Counted from the first letter of the stretch, positions 36,658-45,046 are shown. The stretch is DNA of 45,171 nt from Flavobacterium cupreum (GCF_003996965.1 NZ_QWDM01000024.1:1-45171); one strand, 5' to 3'. Numbers and translations: made by a program. Notes: generated by a model from the sequence alone, not told the origin.

Positions 36658-36912
36658 ATGACAAAATTAGATAGACCTGCGTTAATACTTATTGACATCC
36701 AAAAGGCACAGGAATTACAGAATAATCCATTTAAAGTCAATATGGTTTGACCGGGTTATCCCCAAACTGACTTTACAGGACATCAAGGCACAAGTACACC
36801 AGAAGAAGCAGGGAAACGTATTGTTAAATATGCTACTATTGATGAAAATGGTCCAACCGGAAAATTTATCAGTGAAGAATATTTTCCTGAACCAGCAAGT
36901 TGCCCTCTGTAA
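36658..36912 (+). pseudogene. Chimera: isochorismatase N-terminus joined to an SDR C-terminus, with one stop
   Basis: It starts MTKLDRPALILIDIQKAQ, the first strand of a cysteine-hydrolase (isochorismatase) family protein with its catalytic Asp. It continues in frame as the end of an SDR: ELQNNPFKVNMV, stop, PGYPQTDFTGHQGTSTPEEA, GKRIVKYATIDENGPTGKFI and SEEYFPEP. The TGA at 36748-36750 stands where SDRs usually have Cys (VNxVCPG). About 84 residues remain, so neither enzyme is functional. Confidence 0.85.
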
Positions 36913-36915
36913 AAA

Positions 36916-36942
36916 TATAGGCAAACAAAAATTCTGCCTATA
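36916..36942 (+). terminator. Hairpin terminator after the second chimera
   Basis: TATAGGCA pairs perfectly with TGCCTATA across an 11-nt loop, 4 bases after the stop codon. An A-rich rather than T-rich tail follows on the plus strand. Confidence 0.5.
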
Positions 36943-37042
36943 AAAAAGGTTGTCGAAACTTTATGCGTAATGCTGTGAGCAAACCTTCAAACTATGCCAA
37001 ACCTTGTCTAAAAAAACAAGAAATTGTATTGCAATAATCTTT

Positions 37043-37058
37043 TTTGCCATTTGACAAA
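37043..37058. promoter_or_regulatory. Putative Crp-family operator upstream of crp copy 2
   Basis: TTTGCCATTTGACAAA lies 20 bases before the start codon, so it would overlap the transcription start and suggests autoregulation. It belongs to the same motif as 20994-21009 and 37673-37688. Confidence 0.5.
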
Positions 37059-37077
37059 TTAAAACAAATTTAAATTA

Positions 37078-37662
37078 ATGACCTTTATCGCTATGGATAA
37101 TTTAATAAACTACTTACTGCAATTTGGTCAACTAAATCAACAACAAATCGATTTAATTAAAAGTAAAGCGAAAGTTTTGGAACTAAAAAAAGACGAGTAT
37201 TTTTCTGAAGCTGGGAAAATACCCAAAAGGGTTGCTTTTATTGACACAGGAATTTTACGGGTTTGCTATTACAACAGCAAAGGCGAAGAAATAACAAAAT
37301 ACTTTATTGACAAACATAATTTTGCAGTTGACATAAACAGTTTTAACCAAAAAATACCATCATCAGAATATGTACAAGCCATCACAGATTGTTCACTTTT
37401 AATCCTTTCAACGGATGCATTAACGGAATTGTCTTTAACGATTATCGGTTGGGACAATATAATTAGTCAAATTACCTCTAAAGCACTAATAGAGAAAGTA
37501 AATAAATTAAGTCCGATGCTATCCGAAGATGCGACTACACGCTATCAGGAATTTTTAGATAAATTCCCAACCCTTGCTAATAGAATACCACTATCTTATT
37601 TGGCTTCTTATTTGGGAATTACCCAATCTTCATTAAGTAGAATTAGAAAAAACATTCGCTAA
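37078..37662 (+). CDS. Crp/Fnr-family regulator (copy 2)
   Basis: A 194-residue protein. The jelly-roll domain (about 25-115) contains KDEYFSEAGKIPKRVAFIDT. The C-terminal HTH is PLSYLASYLGITQSSLSRIR (about 170-190). The start is ATG 37078 or, five codons on, MDNLINY. Like copy 1 it lacks Fe-S cysteines. It probably controls the SDR gene 80 bases downstream, across a palindromic site. Confidence 0.9.
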   Translation: MTFIAMDNLINYLLQFGQLNQQQIDLIKSKAKVLELKKDEYFSEAGKIPKRVAFIDTGILRVCYYNSKGEEITKYFIDKHNFAVDINSFNQKIPSSEYVQAITDCSLLILSTDALTELSLTIIGWDNIISQITSKALIEKVNKLSPMLSEDATTRYQEFLDKFPTLANRIPLSYLASYLGITQSSLSRIRKNIR

Positions 37663-37672
37663 ATCGTTTTTT

Positions 37673-37688
37673 TTTGCCAAATGGCAAA
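37673..37688. promoter_or_regulatory. Putative Crp-family operator upstream of the SDR gene
   Basis: TTTGCCAAATGGCAAA, with seven of eight half-site bases symmetric, lies 54 bases before the SDR start. CAATTTTG near 37710 is a possible -7 element, which would put this site close to -33. Confidence 0.6.
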
Positions 37689-37741
37689 TAATTTCATTTT
37701 TAATTGAGGCAATTTTGCATCATAAACTAAAAATATAAAAA

Positions 37742-38590
37742 ATGAAATCAATTATTATTACAGGAGCCAATAGCGGAATTGGTTTTAAGTGCGCCTTACA
37801 AATGGCAAAAATCGCAACAAACGAGCAAATAATTTTAGCTTGCAGAAATGTACAAGCAGGAAACGAAGCAATTCAAATAATCAAGAATAAAACAGGACAT
37901 CAAAATTTGAAATGTTTACAATTAGATTTGGCTTCACTAAAATCTATCCGTCAATTTGCTAGTACTTTTAGTAAAGAAAAAGAACCTGTAATTTCAGCTT
38001 TAGTAAACAATGCAGGCATACAAAATATTGGTGAAACAGAATATACGGCTGACGGATTTGAAATCACTTTTGGAACAAATCATCTAGGTCCATTCGCGTT
38101 GACACAATTACTTTTACCATTTATGGATAATAATGCAAGTATAACCTTTACTGCAAGTGATACTCACGACCCATTACAAAAAACAGGAATAGAACCACCT
38201 GTTTATAAAAGTGCCAATGAGCTGGCTTATCCAAAGGAAACCAATGAAAAGAAAACGACAACAGGACAAAGAAGGTATTCAACATCAAAATTATCAAATG
38301 TACTCACGGTTTACAGCTTACAACAAAAATTAGCTAATACAAAAATTAGGGTTAATGCTTTTGATCCCGGACTTACTCCAGGAACAGGACTTGCAAAAAA
38401 TTATCCTGCGATTTTGAGATTTGTATGGAAAAACATCATGCCCTCAATGACGCTTTTTAAGCGAAATACCAACACACCGTCAAAATCAGGAACTCGATTA
38501 GCCAACCTTGCGTTTTCTAAAGAATTTAGCAATTTGAAAGGAATTTATTTTTCAGATGGCAAAGTAGTGAAATCTTCTGTTGATTCTTAA
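37742..38590 (+). CDS. Short-chain dehydrogenase (protochlorophyllide-reductase-like)
   Basis: A 282-residue SDR. The cofactor motif is TGANSGIGFKCA (about 6-17), followed by ACRN, which favours NADP. NNAG is at about 88, and the catalytic Tyr and Lys are in RRYSTSKLSN (about 178). The length and the TFGTNHLGPFALTQLLLPF segment fit the retinol/protochlorophyllide-type SDRs. The substrate is unknown. It is the likely target of the Crp-family gene upstream. Confidence 0.9.
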   Translation: MKSIIITGANSGIGFKCALQMAKIATNEQIILACRNVQAGNEAIQIIKNKTGHQNLKCLQLDLASLKSIRQFASTFSKEKEPVISALVNNAGIQNIGETEYTADGFEITFGTNHLGPFALTQLLLPFMDNNASITFTASDTHDPLQKTGIEPPVYKSANELAYPKETNEKKTTTGQRRYSTSKLSNVLTVYSLQQKLANTKIRVNAFDPGLTPGTGLAKNYPAILRFVWKNIMPSMTLFKRNTNTPSKSGTRLANLAFSKEFSNLKGIYFSDGKVVKSSVDS

Positions 38591-38751
38591 TAATTTGGAG
38601 TTTCAAAAAAATCTTTGGGAAACAAGTTTAAAATTAACAAATATAAAAGAGTGATTTAAAATAAAATAACCTTATTTACACACAAAAAAAAATATAAGCT
38701 CTAAAGCACGGTTTACATTATTTTCCAATTTAACAATATCAATAAAAAAAA

Positions 38752-39474
38752 ATGAAATTAGCAAACAACAAAATTTTAATTACTGGTGGTGCTACCGGTA
38801 TCGGTTTAGGATTGACGGAAAGATTTATCAGCGAAAACAATACAGTTATTATTTGTGGACGCAGGGAAACTGCACTAAAAGAAGTGGCAGAAAAATTTCC
38901 TTCCGTTATCACAAAAGTATGTGATCTGGAAGGTGAAGAAGGCCGCAATGAATTATATGAATGGGTTGCAGCAAATCATTCCGACTTAAATGTGCTTGTA
39001 AACAATGCGGGCGTTCAAAACTGGATGAATGTGTCTGACGATGACTTTTATGAAAGGGCTAAAACGGAAGTGGACATAAACATTTTGGCACCTATCCATC
39101 TTACAAAACTCTTTTTAAGTATTCCTTCATTAAATACAATAATCAATGTATCATCAGGACTTGCGTTTACACCATTTTCCAAAGTGCCGGTATATTGCGG
39201 TACGAAGGCTTTTACAAGGTCTTTCACAATTTCTTTACGCCATCAGCTAAAAGACAAAAATATAGAAGTAATAGAATTGATACCGCCTGCAATAAACACA
39301 GCATTGGGCGGACAAGTAGTTCACAAAGGCTTACCTGAAGTGAGCGATTTTGTGGCATCAATATTTGAGCAATTGAAAGAAGGCAAAACCGAACTGACCT
39401 TTGGCAGCAGCGAAACAAGAGCCAAAGCGAACAACGAAACAATTTCAGAGTACCTGAAGCTGCTTAATCCATAG
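38752..39474 (+). CDS. Short-chain dehydrogenase (DltE-like)
   Basis: A 240-residue SDR with TGGATGIG at about 10, CGRRE for NADP, NNAGVQNWM at about 85, and the active-site pair in YCGTKAFTRS at about 150. The family resemblance is to DltE-type oxidoreductases. It starts 162 bases after the first SDR and ends just before a membrane-protein remnant and cupin copy 2. Confidence 0.9.
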   Translation: MKLANNKILITGGATGIGLGLTERFISENNTVIICGRRETALKEVAEKFPSVITKVCDLEGEEGRNELYEWVAANHSDLNVLVNNAGVQNWMNVSDDDFYERAKTEVDINILAPIHLTKLFLSIPSLNTIINVSSGLAFTPFSKVPVYCGTKAFTRSFTISLRHQLKDKNIEVIELIPPAINTALGGQVVHKGLPEVSDFVASIFEQLKEGKTELTFGSSETRAKANNETISEYLKLLNP

Positions 39475-39479
39475 TTATT

Positions 39480-39572
39480 GAAAATTATATCCATTTTGCT
39501 TACCAGTCTGCCATTGCAACAGGATTGATTGTCGGCATTGTGTACTTAGCAACATATACGGTAAACTATTAA
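39480..39572 (+). pseudogene. C-terminal remnant of a membrane protein
   Basis: The frame reads ENYIHFAYQSAIATGLIVGI and VYLATYTVNY before a stop. It contains one hydrophobic helix and no start codon. I cannot assign a family. Confidence 0.35.
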
Positions 39573-39583
39573 AATATTATATT

Positions 39584-39943
39584 ATGAATTTAAAAGATCA
39601 ACTAGAAGACGTTAAAGACTACTTCTCTCCAAAAATCATTGCTGAAGTTAATGACCAATATGTAAAAGTTGCCAAAATTAAAGGTCAAGAAGTTCCTTGG
39701 CATAATCACGAAAACGAAGATGAACTATTTTACATTATAGAAGGTGAACTTTTAATGGAAATTGAAAATAAAGCTAATCTAACTATGAAATCTGGAGATA
39801 TGTTTGTAGTCCCAAAAGGTATTAATCATAGAGTTTCATCTATTGAAGAATGCTCAATTATGTTGATAGAAACCAAAACAACAAAACATACGGGAGAAGT
39901 TAAGTCTGCAATAACAAAATCAATCGAACAACAGTCTTATTAA
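39584..39943 (+). CDS. Cupin-domain protein (copy 2)
   Basis: A 119-residue cupin with the ligands in WHNHENEDELFYIIEGE and SGDMFVVPKGINHRV. It is about 85% identical to the cupin at 1420. It is closer to the fragment inside the chimera at 36155 (shared KDQL and KIIAEVNDQY), so that fragment probably came from a copy of this gene. It starts 12 bases after the membrane remnant and follows the DltE-like SDR on the same strand. Confidence 0.87.
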   Translation: MNLKDQLEDVKDYFSPKIIAEVNDQYVKVAKIKGQEVPWHNHENEDELFYIIEGELLMEIENKANLTMKSGDMFVVPKGINHRVSSIEECSIMLIETKTTKHTGEVKSAITKSIEQQSY

Positions 39944-40240
39944 ATTTGTTATTTATCATTCTGTTTTCAATACATTTTCTTTGCCCCAATTTGCCATATC
40001 ATTTAATATTGGTGCCAAACTATTTCCCAAATCTGGAATTCATACAAGAGTAGGAAACTGAAACAAGCTTGAAATTAACAAGTATAGAAGACTAAAACAA
40101 ATTTTACACCATTAGAGTTTAGAAATTCTTTTAATTAGCTTGTATGTAATTCATTTTGAACACAAATATCTTTTATTTGGACACAGCCAAATTTATTAAA
40201 CTGCTGACCTTTGTACTTCACAATTAAATAAATAGAAAAA

Positions 40241-41281
40241 ATGAAGTACAAAACTTTAGGGAATACAGGGTTAAAAGTTTCAACCATTTGTTTAGGTACA
40301 ATGAATTATGGCGGAAAAGGATTTTTTGGTTATATGGGCAATCTTGACCAAAAAGAAGTGGACGAACAAATCAAAACGGTAACAGAGGCAGGTGTTAATT
40401 ATATTGACACTGCAAACATTTATTCCGAAGGACTTTAGGAAGTAATGATTGGTCAAGCTATAAAAAACCTTGGTATCAACAGAGACGATTTGGTTTTGGC
40501 AACAAAAGTTAGAGGAACAATGGGTAAAAGCCAGAACGACCTCGGGCTTTCAAAAAAGCATGTCATTCAACAAGTGGATGCCAGTCTAAAAAGATTAGGT
40601 ACAGATTATATTGATTTATATCAAATTCATACAGCAGACCCATTAACTCCAATAGAGGAAACTATTCGAACTTTAGATGATTTGGTGCGAAGTGGTAAGA
40701 TTAGATACTTTGGTGCAAGTAACATTGCAGCTTGGCAACTAATGAAAGCGTTGTCTTATTCTAAATACAATCATTTAGACAGTTTTTCTTCGTTACAGGC
40801 AAATTATTCATTAGATGTGAGGGATGCAGAAAGAGAATTAGTTCCATTATTATTAGACCAAAAAGTTGGAATGATGATCTGGAGTCCTTTAAGTGGTGGT
40901 TTGCTTACTGGAAAATACAAAAGAGATGGACAAAAAGAAGAAGGGCGTTTAAATAATTTTCCTTTTCCATCTTTTCACGAAGAAAGAGCTTATGATGTTT
41001 TAGACGTTTTAACGCCAATGGCAGAAGAAAAAAATACAACTATTGCACAATTGGCATTGGCTTGGACTTTAAACCAACCTGTAGTAACAAGTGTGATCAT
41101 TGGAGCAACAAAACAGCATCAGTTAGAGGATAATTTAAAAGCAATTGATGTGGTTTTTACAGAAGAAGAATTAGCACAACTGGATGAAGTAAGCAAATTA
41201 CCAGGCGAATATCCGGGCGGTGTTTTAGAAGTAATGACACAAGACCGAAGTGCATCTGGGAGTAATTTTTTAAATGCTTAA
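40241..41281 (+). pseudogene. Aldo/keto reductase with one in-frame amber codon
   Basis: The frame is intact over 346 codons except for TAG at 40436-40438. The first part, to DTANIYSEGL, carries the catalytic Asp and Tyr. Reading resumes EVMIGQAIKNLGINRDDLVL, with the catalytic Lys in LATKV, the His in YQIHTADP and the NADP pocket in VIIGATKQHQLEDN. The stop replaces what is normally Ser (IYSEGLSE), one base away (TCG or TCA). All four catalytic residues are present, so the loss may be recent. It could also be an amber readthrough or a sequencing error. Confidence 0.85.
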
Positions 41282-41299
41282 ATTTATAGATTTTTAAAT

Positions 41300-41325
41300 G
41301 CAGACAGTATTTGAAAACTGTCTGC
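41300..41325 (+). terminator. Terminator of the aldo/keto reductase
   Basis: GCAGACAGT and ACTGTCTGC form a perfect 9-bp stem with an 8-nt loop, 19 bases after the stop codon. Only a weak T-rich tail follows. Confidence 0.7.
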
Positions 41326-41337
41326 GAATTTTAAAAT

Positions 41338-41412
41338 ATGAAAAATTCTGAGCAAAATATCATCAAAATAAGTTCGATAAAAGAGCTACATACTTTCAAT
41401 GGTTTGCCATAG
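41338..41412 (+). pseudogene. 24-codon N-terminal remnant of an AraC-family regulator
   Basis: The frame reads MKNSEQNIIKISSIKELHTF and ends NGLP before a stop. This resembles the first residues of flavobacterial AraC regulators (KISSIxELHxxxGLPKPKHPL). Nothing further of the gene is recognised. Such regulators often accompany aldo/keto reductases. Confidence 0.5.
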
Positions 41413-42109
41413 ACATGATGTCTATCATAGTATAAAGAATAAAAACAAGTCATTTGAATAAAAGAATCAGATCTAATACAATAGACTACAAGCGATCAAT
41501 TAAAATCTATTGAAATAGAATATTTTAAATATATTCGTGCTAACCGTTGGGTTAATGTATTCTTTGAGATAAGTAAAAAAGGTCAAACAAAAACGATCCT
41601 TATATCTATAATTTTTTATTTGTTGTTACTTTGTTTTATTAGCTAAAAACTTGTACCTCATTTGTATTTCATGGTTGGAAAAACCTTATAAATAAAGGAA
41701 TATTACTTTCTGTATCGAAAAAATTAAGGTTCATTTTTTAATAATAATTTTTTAATCTTTCAATAGTTTATATTTCAAAATAGTGAGGCTTATTTTTATT
41801 ATTCAAAAAAGTTATCCTAATTTTTCAAAATCAAATTTAAGATGCGCATTCAATAATACTAGCATAATCATCAATATTTGAATGCTTCCCGCTACAAAGA
41901 ATCATCAAAAATTAAATTATTAATAATCGAAAAATAATGATATATTTACAAACAAATTATTCAGAATAATATCACTGAATAAGAGTCTGTTAAACATAAA
42001 AACAAAGCTGTTTTTGAAATAAATAAACAGTAAAAAAGCAACAATTGTAATTCAGGTGCAGAATCGGTGCACTTAGGTTTAAGACATTATAAAAACGTAA
42101 CATAGAAAC
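41413..42109. other. Intergenic stretch before the att-like site
   Basis: Very AT-rich. I see no gene or stable RNA. Near 42056-42071 there is a direct repeat GGTGCA-GAATC-GGTGCA, close to the att-like site. Confidence 0.5.
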
Positions 42110-42135
42110 GGGTTTGAACGATTAAGTTCGAATCC
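42110..42135. other. Putative attachment site with tRNA 3'-end character
   Basis: GGGTTTGAAC, spacer GATTAA, GTTCGAATCC form an imperfect 10-bp inverted repeat (8 of 10) around a 6-base spacer. The right half and the following CTGCTCTACTC look like the T-arm and acceptor strand of a tRNA, but no matching 5' part is present. Tyrosine integrases commonly use this part of tRNA genes as a core site. The integrase lies about 1.5 kb to the right. Confidence 0.5.
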
Positions 42136-42437
42136 TGCTCTACTCTATCCAGCTTTTACACATCAAGTTGATCCAAAAATACCTATTAAATAATAAAAAA
42201 ATGTATATTTATTCTATTAAAATTTCAGAAGTATCCCTGAAATAATCAGCATTGCATTACCTATATTAACTGGGTCTAAAGAAGAATTCGAATCCCTAAT
42301 TATCCGTTGAAAATTTCCTATCTAATAATCAACAAAATTTGTGTATTACTGACCTAATTATTCATGAAACCACAATATGAATTTTTCACTATGATCTAAT
42401 AGAATGACAATAAGTATTCTTCCTGGCTATAATCCAT
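42136..42437. other. Intergenic stretch inside the integrative element end
   Basis: No gene is seen. A second T-arm-like string, ATTCGAATCCC, occurs at about 42286 but lacks a partner stem. Confidence 0.4.
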
Positions 42438-42779
42438 CTATTTATTTCGATTATGATTATATTTCAATACTTCTGATTCGATTTCCTGTATTGTTTTCTT
42501 TTTCCCTTTAGAAATCCATTCTAAAAGCTCTTCTTCAAAAAAATACAGCTTTTTACCATACTTATAACACGGGATTTTTCTTTGCCTTACAAGAGCGTAA
42601 ATTGTAGGCTTTGCTTTTCCTATTAACCGGCTTACTTCTTCAATACCAATAGGAACACTTTTTTCTTTAGATTCATATACTTGTACATTCTGAATCATAA
42701 GTTTAATCTCGGCAATTTCAATCGCTAATTGTGCTACTGCTTTGGGCAGGTTCTCAAATGAGATTTCATTTATGTCCAT
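42438..42779 (-). CDS. Excisionase-like helix-turn-helix protein
   Basis: A 113-residue protein. Residues about 8-38 form a coiled coil (LPKAVAQLAIEIAEIKLMIQ). Residues about 45-95 are a HTH_17/excisionase-type winged helix (IGIEEVSRLIGKAKPTIYAL, then RKIPCYKYGKKLYFF, EEELLEWI). Such proteins are common beside integrases of Bacteroidota integrative elements, where they act as recombination directionality factors or regulators. It is the last gene on the minus strand, separated from the integrase unit by the repeat region 42816-42895. Confidence 0.82.
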   Translation of the reverse strand: MDINEISFENLPKAVAQLAIEIAEIKLMIQNVQVYESKEKSVPIGIEEVSRLIGKAKPTIYALVRQRKIPCYKYGKKLYFFEEELLEWISKGKKKTIQEIESEVLKYNHNRNK

Positions 42780-42815
42780 AACTATCGTTTTTAATTGTTA
42801 TAGAGCAAATGAAAA

Positions 42816-42868
42816 AAGTGTTTTCACTGTGTCCTAAGCCACAACAAAAACACTTAAAAAACACAGTG
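42816..42868. repeat. Interleaved inverted repeats
   Basis: Arm A AAGTGTTTT (42816-42824) and arm B CACTGTGT (42825-42832) are followed by A' AAAACACTT (42847-42855) and B' ACACAGTG (42861-42868). The order A-B-A'-B' fits an RNA pseudoknot, or paired binding sites for a recombinase or regulator. It lies just upstream of the excisionase-like gene. Confidence 0.7.
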
Positions 42869-42869
42869 C

Positions 42870-42895
42870 ATTTCTAATTACTGATAATTAGAAAT
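42870..42895 (-). terminator. Hairpin overlapping the end of the membrane-protein gene
   Basis: ATTTCTAATTA and TAATTAGAAAT form a perfect 11-bp stem with the 4-base loop CTGA. It includes the stop codon of the gene at 42888. It lacks a T-run, so its role as terminator is uncertain. Confidence 0.5.
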
Positions 42896-43637
42896 AAGTA
42901 AAGTCTTCCATAATTTTTATAATGCCTTTTTGATCATCATCTTTCAGATGCGTTTTAATGCTGTTCTCTTCAACATCCTTTAAGGATTCCGCAAAAGTTA
43001 ATTTTAAAAATTGTGCGATACTGTCCTGTTTTCCTACTTTAAAACAATTCCAGATATTCCAGCCAAAATGATACAAATCGAGATTTGACAAATCTTTTAC
43101 TTTTACCTGTTTAATATTTTCAAAATTTATCTCTTCAGCATATATTATTATATTCCTGCACAATTGTTTCAAATCATCATCTGCAGCATATATGGCAAAT
43201 TTTTCCTGCGTATAACGAATTACAATATCAATTCTGGCTTGTTTTTGATTTTTGATTACATTTTGCTGCTGCTCTCTTATCTGTTCAATATATCTGGCTG
43301 AATTTTTATTTTCAGACAATTCGGGTTTAATTAAAGTATCCTGACGCTCCTCTTCGATCTTTTCAAGGTCTTCACTTGGAATATGGTTTTCAGGCGATTC
43401 ATTTTTTTTAACCTTCAAAAAACGATTCAGTACGCGAGCGGCCAATTCGTTTAGAAATAAACTTAGAATTGCAAACATTAAAATTCCAAATCCAGTGCTG
43501 ATCCAAAAAAAAGCGCCGGCTGTATACTCATCCGCACCTTTTTCCAGCAGCACCAGTCTTCCTATTATGCCGACAAAAACACATACTAAAAAAACAGACA
43601 GGTAAATAACAATATATTCAAAGTATTTTGTTTTCAT
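42888..43637 (-). CDS. Membrane protein of unknown function, linked to the integrase
   Basis: A 249-residue protein that I do not recognise. Two transmembrane helices lie at about 8-30 and 42-66. A charged, helix-forming region (about 78-150, rich in Glu, Lys and Gln) follows, then a helical C-terminal domain with NIWNCFKVGKQDSIAQFLKL. Its start overlaps the integrase stop by 4 bases (ATGA), so the two are co-translated. Genes in this position in conjugative or mobilisable elements may serve transfer or immunity. No specific role can be assigned. Confidence 0.75.
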   Translation of the reverse strand: MKTKYFEYIVIYLSVFLVCVFVGIIGRLVLLEKGADEYTAGAFFWISTGFGILMFAILSLFLNELAARVLNRFLKVKKNESPENHIPSEDLEKIEEERQDTLIKPELSENKNSARYIEQIREQQQNVIKNQKQARIDIVIRYTQEKFAIYAADDDLKQLCRNIIIYAEEINFENIKQVKVKDLSNLDLYHFGWNIWNCFKVGKQDSIAQFLKLTFAESLKDVEENSIKTHLKDDDQKGIIKIMEDFTYF

Positions 43638-44893
43638 TGCGGCTTGTTCTTTAAAGATTCCAATTGTATTGCCTGCGAAGCTTTATTTTTCTTCTCGTCC
43701 ACTACTTTTGCATAGATTTCAGTAGTTTTTACGTTGGTATGTCCCAGCATTTTACTGACCGTATAAATGTCTGTCCCGCTCGATAACTGCAGTGTTGCAA
43801 ATGTATGGCGGAAGCAGTGGAAGGTAATATTTTTTTTAATGCCAGCAGATTCAACCCATTTTTTCAGAGGGCGCGAAATCCACGATGGGTCCGGCAGATC
43901 CTCAAAAACAAGCTGCGCGGGAAGCCTCGGTTCTCCGCAGAGCTGCAAAGCCTGCTGAGAAATAGGCATATATTCAACGCCCTTTGTCTTTTTCTGCGTA
44001 AAATGCAGTTTAGCCATACCATCTTCCAGACTAATCTCTTTCCAGCGGAGCTTCTGAATGTCGGAATGCCTCAGTCCTGTAAGCGCTGAGAAAAGTGCGG
44101 CTCTTTTAAGGACGTCTTTTTCACATGGTGTTGATACCAGTGTATTCAATTCTTCAATGGTCAGATATTCACGTCTTGACTCCTGCTCCGGGATGCCTTT
44201 TATTTTTGAAGATAAATCAACTGTTAGATATCCCTCGATAAAGGCCTGTTTTAAAGCCGCTTTAAATATGGAAAAATAGGTACCCGCAGTGTTGCGGGAA
44301 ATGGTTCCTTTTTTGCCTCCTCCGAGTGGAGCACCTAGCAGAAATAGTTTAAAATCTTCCGCCATTCTGCTGTCAATCTGAGAAAACATAAGGCTGCCTT
44401 TCGAATAGCTTTTTAAAAATTCTTTGGACCGCTCCCAATTGATCTGAATAGATTTCGAACTTCGGGCATGTCTTTTAGCTGCAGTGGCAGAAATATATCT
44501 AATAAAATCCTCTTTTCCTTTTTCTTTTTGTTCAGCCAATAGGTTCTCAGCATCACTGTACAAATCTGTGTTATCGTATTCTTTCTGCCGAATTTTACGC
44601 ACTCCGTCAGCATACAGCATAATTTCACGGTCGTTTTCGCTTCTGCAGATTATAATTCCGTTATCGCTGCGTCTGGGTTTGTACGACTTTGATCCAGCTG
44701 CATCTGTCCGGGCAGTTCTTTTTTTGTCCCACTCCACTGTTGTTACGGATCGGTTTATATATTCACGGATTCTCTGGGGAGCTTTCTTTTCGGAAATCTC
44801 TACAGGATAGCTTTCTATGTAAACATACCATTCTTTTCGGTCTTCTGCTTTTCGAAGACGCACAGTCACCTTGGTTTTTGCTAATTGCTTCAT
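43634..44893 (-). CDS. Tyrosine recombinase (integrase)
   Basis: A 419-residue integrase. The N-terminal arm-binding region and SAM-like core domain (about 125-225) precede the catalytic domain. There, TGLRHSDIQKLRW has the first Arg, TQKKTKG the Lys, HCFRHTFATLQL the His and second Arg, LGHTNVKTTEIYAKV the last His and the Tyr nucleophile. The architecture is that of Bacteroidota integrative-element and transposon integrases. Its ATG overlaps the TGA of the upstream HTH gene. Confidence 0.93.
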   Translation of the reverse strand: MKQLAKTKVTVRLRKAEDRKEWYVYIESYPVEISEKKAPQRIREYINRSVTTVEWDKKRTARTDAAGSKSYKPRRSDNGIIICRSENDREIMLYADGVRKIRQKEYDNTDLYSDAENLLAEQKEKGKEDFIRYISATAAKRHARSSKSIQINWERSKEFLKSYSKGSLMFSQIDSRMAEDFKLFLLGAPLGGGKKGTISRNTAGTYFSIFKAALKQAFIEGYLTVDLSSKIKGIPEQESRREYLTIEELNTLVSTPCEKDVLKRAALFSALTGLRHSDIQKLRWKEISLEDGMAKLHFTQKKTKGVEYMPISQQALQLCGEPRLPAQLVFEDLPDPSWISRPLKKWVESAGIKKNITFHCFRHTFATLQLSSGTDIYTVSKMLGHTNVKTTEIYAKVVDEKKNKASQAIQLESLKNKPQ

Positions 44894-45046
44894 ATAAAAT
44901 CATTTCCGTTATACAAGTTGTCAATTTCCATTTTGGGGGCATATACGTACTTTCCGATCTGTCTGGTAGGGATTGAATATTTCCTGATATGATTGTAGAC
45001 AGAACCTTCAGAAATTTGAAATCTTTCAGCTATTTCGCCGATAGAA
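44890..45046 (-). pseudogene. Helix-turn-helix gene, N-terminus removed by IS21
   Basis: The remaining 51 codons read SIGEIAERFQISEGSVYNHI, RKYSIPTRQIGKYVYAPK and end with FI-stop. This is a HTH_17/MerR-like recognition helix and wing. The frame is interrupted at 45047 by the right IS21 end. Its stop overlaps the integrase start by 4 bases, so it was the leading gene of this operon. Confidence 0.85.

Noticed and set aside
36692..36943. Open frame overlapping the isochorismatase::SDR chimera
   Set aside because: The correct frame of the chimera gives clear SDR homology; this frame is a shadow.
42278..42310. Second T-arm-like string ATTCGAATCCC
   Set aside because: No complementary arm or acceptor stem is present, so a tRNA or second att site cannot be supported.
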